From positions 1 through 53,419 of the forward strand of contig NZ_LPXN01000024.1 in assembly GCF_001618175.1 (NCBI RefSeq): a DNA stretch of 53,419 nt. The letters are read 5' to 3'. The DNA is from Oceanibaculum pacificum (lineage in GTDB: Bacteria > Pseudomonadota > Alphaproteobacteria > Oceanibaculales > Oceanibaculaceae). The notes beneath the pieces were generated by a model that saw only the letters and a list, made by a program, of their open reading frames with translations, did not search any database and was not told the DNA's origin. Shown here in pieces: positions 50,399-53,419 of this stretch. Each line of letters begins with the position of its first letter. Position 1 is the stretch's first letter. Made by a program: the position numbers and the translations under genes.

Positions 50399-51361
50399 TC
50401 AGGCAACCCGCGCGAGGAGCGCGCGAGCCGTCATGCAGAGGATGGGGCCGTCCTTGCCAACTTCCTCGGCAAGATGAAAGTCCGGCAGGTCGTTGGCAAC
50501 GACGATCTGGCGCATCATCCGGCAGAACTCCTTGAAGCTGGCGGCGCTGCCGCTGCGTTCGTAGATGGTCTTGAACAGATAGCGCGCCCGGTCGGTGCCG
50601 GCGCTTTTCCGCGCGAGGCGATAGACGAAGCGCGCCAGTCCTTTATCGATGAGGAAATAGTCGGGGTTCACTGTGAGGATTTGCGGGTTGTCGTGGGTCA
50701 CGACGGCTTCGTAAATCCACTCGGGGATGACGATCTCGATCGTGGAAACGCAGCCCGTATCGGTTCGGCTGATCACCTTATAGGTCTCGATCAGGCCGAA
50801 GCCAGCGGTTGCCCTGAGCTTTGCGTTCCGATTGGTGCGCGTGATCTTGACGGTGGTGTTCTTGAGCCGGTCGAGCGATTTCTCGACGGCCTCGTATTGC
50901 TGGCCGCCATCACTGAGCCGACAGAACTTCAGCACCTCCTTGACGTGCGGGCGGAACGTGCGCGTGGGAGGCTTCCCTTTCCCGTCGCGATGACGCCTTA
51001 CGGCTTCAGCCAGGTGCGAGATGCACATCAGCACCAGGTCGTAATCCCAGACCGAGGCCATACCGTAACCGCCTGCCGTCACTTCGACCTGGGCGCCGTG
51101 AAGCTGGTATCGCAGCACATCGCCCTTGCGCTGATGGCGCTTGGACAACCTGAAGACGGCGACGTCCATCAGATCGACCCCGTCCTTGACCGGGATGTCG
51201 TACAGCGAGGGAACGAAGAAGTCCGGCTGGTTGTCGTTCGCCGGCGCGGGGCGCATTGAAGAACGCGGTGCTGCCTGTTCGAGGGTCTCGCCCAGACGAT
51301 TGAGCGCCTGTTTGAGGGAACAGGACTCAATGATCATCGCTGGCGGACGCGCGACCGTCAT
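50399..51361 (-). CDS. repA: Replication initiator protein RepA (RPA family)
   Basis: A 320-aa initiator. The conserved region starts at FVPSLYDIPVKDGVDLMDVA and holds YDLVLMCISHLAEAVRRH and FRPHVKEVLKFCRLSDGGQQ; a second winged-helix part follows (IVIPEWIYEAVV, LIDKGLARFVYRLARKSAG). It binds the iterons at 50116-50304. GAGGTG precedes the ATG at 51361; an ATG at 51337 (MIIESCS) is possible. Presence in an integrated element implies that the excised form can replicate, unless host control silences it. Confidence 0.9.
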   Translation of the reverse strand: MTVARPPAMIIESCSLKQALNRLGETLEQAAPRSSMRPAPANDNQPDFFVPSLYDIPVKDGVDLMDVAVFRLSKRHQRKGDVLRYQLHGAQVEVTAGGYGMASVWDYDLVLMCISHLAEAVRRHRDGKGKPPTRTFRPHVKEVLKFCRLSDGGQQYEAVEKSLDRLKNTTVKITRTNRNAKLRATAGFGLIETYKVISRTDTGCVSTIEIVIPEWIYEAVVTHDNPQILTVNPDYFLIDKGLARFVYRLARKSAGTDRARYLFKTIYERSGSAASFKEFCRMMRQIVVANDLPDFHLAEEVGKDGPILCMTARALLARVA

Positions 51362-51492
51362 TCGATAGCAGCACCTCTTTGGTTGATGTCTGTCTAGTAA
51401 TTTACCATGGGCGGATTCTTACACGGCGGAAATTTTTCCGCTGCGCTGATCTCGGGCGCATTCCGGCACTTCGCTGACTGCGCCGATTGGGT

Positions 51493-53058
51493 TCACTGGG
51501 AACCCGAAGACACGGCCTCGCCGTCAAAAAGACGCCGGTAGCTGGCCTCAAGTGCAAGCAGCTCCTCCGGCCGCAAGGCGGCGAATTCGTTGTCCCGCGC
51601 CCGCTTCGACAGAGAGCCGTCATTCTGTTGCAGGAAGCGGAACAGAAGGTCGAGGAGGCGATCCGGCATGTCCACGATGGCGGTGGCCTCCGCCCTGAAC
51701 AGATCGTGCCGCCGAAGGAAGTCCGCTTCGCGCGGGAGATCCTCGTCGATGGTCCGGGCCACGCATTCAAACAGGAACTCGGCGTGCGGCGTGGCGTCGA
51801 AGTAACGGTAGAAGTCGAGCGTGTCGTTGAGGACGTGGACGTTGCTCTTCGCGGTCGGCTCCCACGCGACCAGCGGCAGCATGCGGGCCGAGTAGCTTTC
51901 CAGAACCGCCTTGTAATCCGCGATCCGGTCGAACATCACGGCCGAGACCGGGAACACGACGCCCGGCGGGTTGAAGCCGCGCTCGGCCAGGACATGATGG
52001 ATGAGATAGCGGTGCAACCGTCCATTGCCGTCCTCGAAGGGATGGACATAGACGAAGCCGAAAGCGAGGACGGCGGCAGCGATGACGGGGTCGAGCGATC
52101 CGGCCGTTCCACCTGCAAAGGCAATGAGGCCGTTCATCAGCACGGCGAGGTCGTCATGCCTGGCGCTGATGTGATCGGGAAGCGGCGCCATCGTGTCGCG
52201 GTCATGCTCCCCGACAAAGCCGCCTTCCGTCCGCAATCCCATCCTGACGAATCGGGCGTCCTCGATGACGATGCGCTGAAGACGCAGCAGCTCGTCGAGG
52301 TCGAGCGGCTTCTGACCGGCTTCGCCGATGGCGCGGCCCCAACGCTGGATGCGGTCTTGCGGTGCGCGTTCGCCCTCGATGGCGTAACTCGACTTGGAAT
52401 CCTTAAGCAGCAGGAAGGCTGCTGCGCGCGCGAGCACGTCTTTCGGAACGGCCGCGACCGCTTGCAGCGCCTGCTCCTTGAGACCGCGCGCCACGAAGGC
52501 CTGGAGGCGCTCTGTCTTGAAGACCAGGGGACAGAAGTCCGGCGTGCCGGGCAGGTTGTCGCGGACGCGGTGACGCTGGGAGAGCACGCCTTCGGTGGCG
52601 AACTGCTGTTCGGGATCGACAACCGGCACATAGCTGCCCCTGTCGGCATCCGCGAGGTCGAGACGTTTGCCCAGCAGCCATTCGTAGAGAAACCAAAGGC
52701 GGCGGGCATACGCACTGGTCGGCTTGGCGCGGACGAATTGGGCGATGGCCTCCGGCCCGGTTGCCAGAAAGAGACGGCGCAGGACGGCAAGGTCGAGCCC
52801 CTCATATTTGAGGGCGAAGACGAGGTGGCCTTCCAAAGTCGGTTCTGGCGCGTGGCGCGGTGTGAAGAGCCGCCAGGCTTCGGCCTCGAAGACACGATGC
52901 TTCTCGCCGATGGCTGCGAGCCGGGCCGGCAAGGGTACAGCCAGAGCGTAGGCGCCGATCAGCGCCGCATAGCCGGCGGGTGTCGCCCGCTCGGGCAGGC
53001 GTCGGTCGTGAAAAACGCTGACCGGCCCTGAGAATTGGTGCTGTGGCTCGGCATTCAT
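51493..53058 (-). CDS. Fic-domain protein with built-in inhibitory motif
   Basis: A 521-aa Fic protein. The active site HPFEDGNGRLHR is at 339-350 and is intact, so AMP or another nucleotide could be transferred to target proteins. An inhibitory motif of the (S/T)xxxE(G/N) type lies in the same chain, SYAIEG at 224-229, which makes this a class II (self-inhibited) Fic protein. The C-terminal part (about 380-521) is helical. I chose the ATG at 53058; ATGs at 53127 and 53157 would add unconserved residues. It is the last gene before the right attachment site. Confidence 0.85.
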   Translation of the reverse strand: MNAEPQHQFSGPVSVFHDRRLPERATPAGYAALIGAYALAVPLPARLAAIGEKHRVFEAEAWRLFTPRHAPEPTLEGHLVFALKYEGLDLAVLRRLFLATGPEAIAQFVRAKPTSAYARRLWFLYEWLLGKRLDLADADRGSYVPVVDPEQQFATEGVLSQRHRVRDNLPGTPDFCPLVFKTERLQAFVARGLKEQALQAVAAVPKDVLARAAAFLLLKDSKSSYAIEGERAPQDRIQRWGRAIGEAGQKPLDLDELLRLQRIVIEDARFVRMGLRTEGGFVGEHDRDTMAPLPDHISARHDDLAVLMNGLIAFAGGTAGSLDPVIAAAVLAFGFVYVHPFEDGNGRLHRYLIHHVLAERGFNPPGVVFPVSAVMFDRIADYKAVLESYSARMLPLVAWEPTAKSNVHVLNDTLDFYRYFDATPHAEFLFECVARTIDEDLPREADFLRRHDLFRAEATAIVDMPDRLLDLLFRFLQQNDGSLSKRARDNEFAALRPEELLALEASYRRLFDGEAVSSGSQ

Positions 53059-53284
53059 GAAAATTGCTGACGGCCCCTGAGGCTTGTTGATGAATGTTGC
53101 CTTCCGTGAATTTCGATGATGAGCCATGAAAATTGATTTTTCAACGCCTTTCCGCATGAAATATAAAATCTCAGCAGACCCTGACGCGCAGCCCTTTGGG
53201 GGTGAGCCGCTGCTGCCGATGATCGGCGACGACTATCGAGCTGTTGAGATTCGTTGCCGCTGGCGGCAGGAGCTTGGGTCTGAG

Positions 53285-53307
53285 TGTGCCAAGAATGTGC
53301 CAAAAAC
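53285..53307 (+). promoter_or_regulatory. Candidate integrase arm-type sites, right
   Basis: TGTGCCAAGAA and TGTGCCAAAAAC in tandem, identical to 915-937 except for one base and with the same spacing and orientation. It lies 64 bp inside the right attachment site. Confidence 0.6.
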
Positions 53308-53310
53308 GAG

Positions 53311-53340
53311 AAAAGCCCCGATCCGGAGATCGGGGCTTTT
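53311..53340. terminator. Island-borne terminator for tRNA-fMet
   Basis: A perfect 13-bp stem (53311-53323 with 53328-53340) with A- and T-runs on both sides, so it works in both directions. It lies 30 bp past the 3' end of the reconstituted tRNA gene and replaces the original terminator at 717-746. Confidence 0.85.
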
Positions 53341-53370
53341 TCGTAAGACGCTGATTAATCAGCGTTTATT

Positions 53371-53419
53371 TGGTTGCGGGGACAGGATTTGAACCTGTGA
53401 CCTTCAGGTTATGAGCCTG
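53371..53419 (-). tRNA. tRNA-fMet(CAU), 3' part; right attachment site
   Basis: On the minus strand: anticodon stem CAGG, loop CTCATAA, stem CCTG, variable loop, T arm ACAGG-TTCAAAT-CCTGT and acceptor CCCCGCAACCA. The pattern with encoded CCA fits the initiator tRNA of alphaproteobacteria. The 5' half lies beyond the window. Because the anticodon stem is intact, this is the functional copy, and its 3' end was brought in by the island. The core repeat with the left copy is 53371-53417. Confidence 0.9.

Noticed and set aside
51487..53031. 514-codon plus-strand frame opposite the Fic gene
   Set aside because: The minus strand carries the intact Fic motif and inhibitory helix; the plus frame shows no domain.

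Overview
The window is a complete site-specifically integrated genomic island of about 52.6 kb. It lies between a displaced 3' fragment of an initiator tRNA-fMet gene (751-797) and the 3' half of the reconstituted tRNA-fMet gene, which runs off the right edge (53371-53419). High GC, a LuxI/LuxR pair, a copper-resistance operon and the plasmid-type genes (MobC and P-type relaxase, DUF736, DUF2958, ArdC, RepA of the RPA type) point to an alphaproteobacterium. I cannot place the order (Sphingomonadales, Rhizobiales or similar) from sequence alone. Positions 1-750 are left chromosomal flank with a probable decayed gene.

Layout. 0.8-2.4 kb: tyrosine integrase, excisionase-like protein and terminator. 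2.5-13.5 kb: a defence block. On the minus strand lie a WYL regulator and a type I restriction-modification operon, hsdM-hsdS-HEPN-(unknown)-hsdR. Divergently on the plus strand lie a DUF2188 protein and an OLD-family ATPase/TOPRIM nuclease. 13.5-19.1 kb: serine resolvase, luxI with a coupled 61-aa ORF, luxR, parA with a ribbon-helix-helix partner, and a membrane-anchored VirD4/TraG coupling protein. I find two matching lux boxes, one before luxI and one before the coupling protein. 19.1-21.5 kb: TacA/TacT toxin-antitoxin and small genes. 21.5-27.8 kb: a minus-strand copper operon (secreted His/Cys protein, cupredoxin, CopA, CopB, pseudoazurin, degenerate PCuAC protein, Asp-box protein, cytochrome c). 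27.8-30.3 kb: relaxase, MobC and a candidate oriT. 30.5-37.2 kb: small minus-strand genes, mostly with their own terminator hairpin and several with a repeated structured leader. This looks like a conjugative leading region. 37.7-41 kb: DUF305, glutaredoxin-MauE, CsoR and an IS1182-type transposase. 41-46.2 kb: TraF-like peptidase, secreted proteins, a small tyrosine recombinase and two lipoproteins. 46.2-51.4 kb: ArdC, a second TraG/VirD4-like ATPase without membrane anchor, a nine-iteron origin and RepA. 51.5-53.1 kb: Fic protein.

How it works together (inference). The island resembles a plasmid that integrates into tRNA-fMet. It has integration, replication, partition and mobilisation functions, but no VirB/Trb mating-pair genes, so it is best called mobilisable. 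Quorum sensing probably links cell density to the coupling protein. The leading-region genes and ArdC would protect incoming DNA, and the restriction/HEPN/OLD block would protect the host. Most likely points of novelty: the HEPN-loaded type I operon with its WYL control, the DUF2188-OLD pair, the repeated leader family with a covarying hairpin, and an RNA leader with a UUCG hairpin nested in a stem that hides the ribosome binding site.
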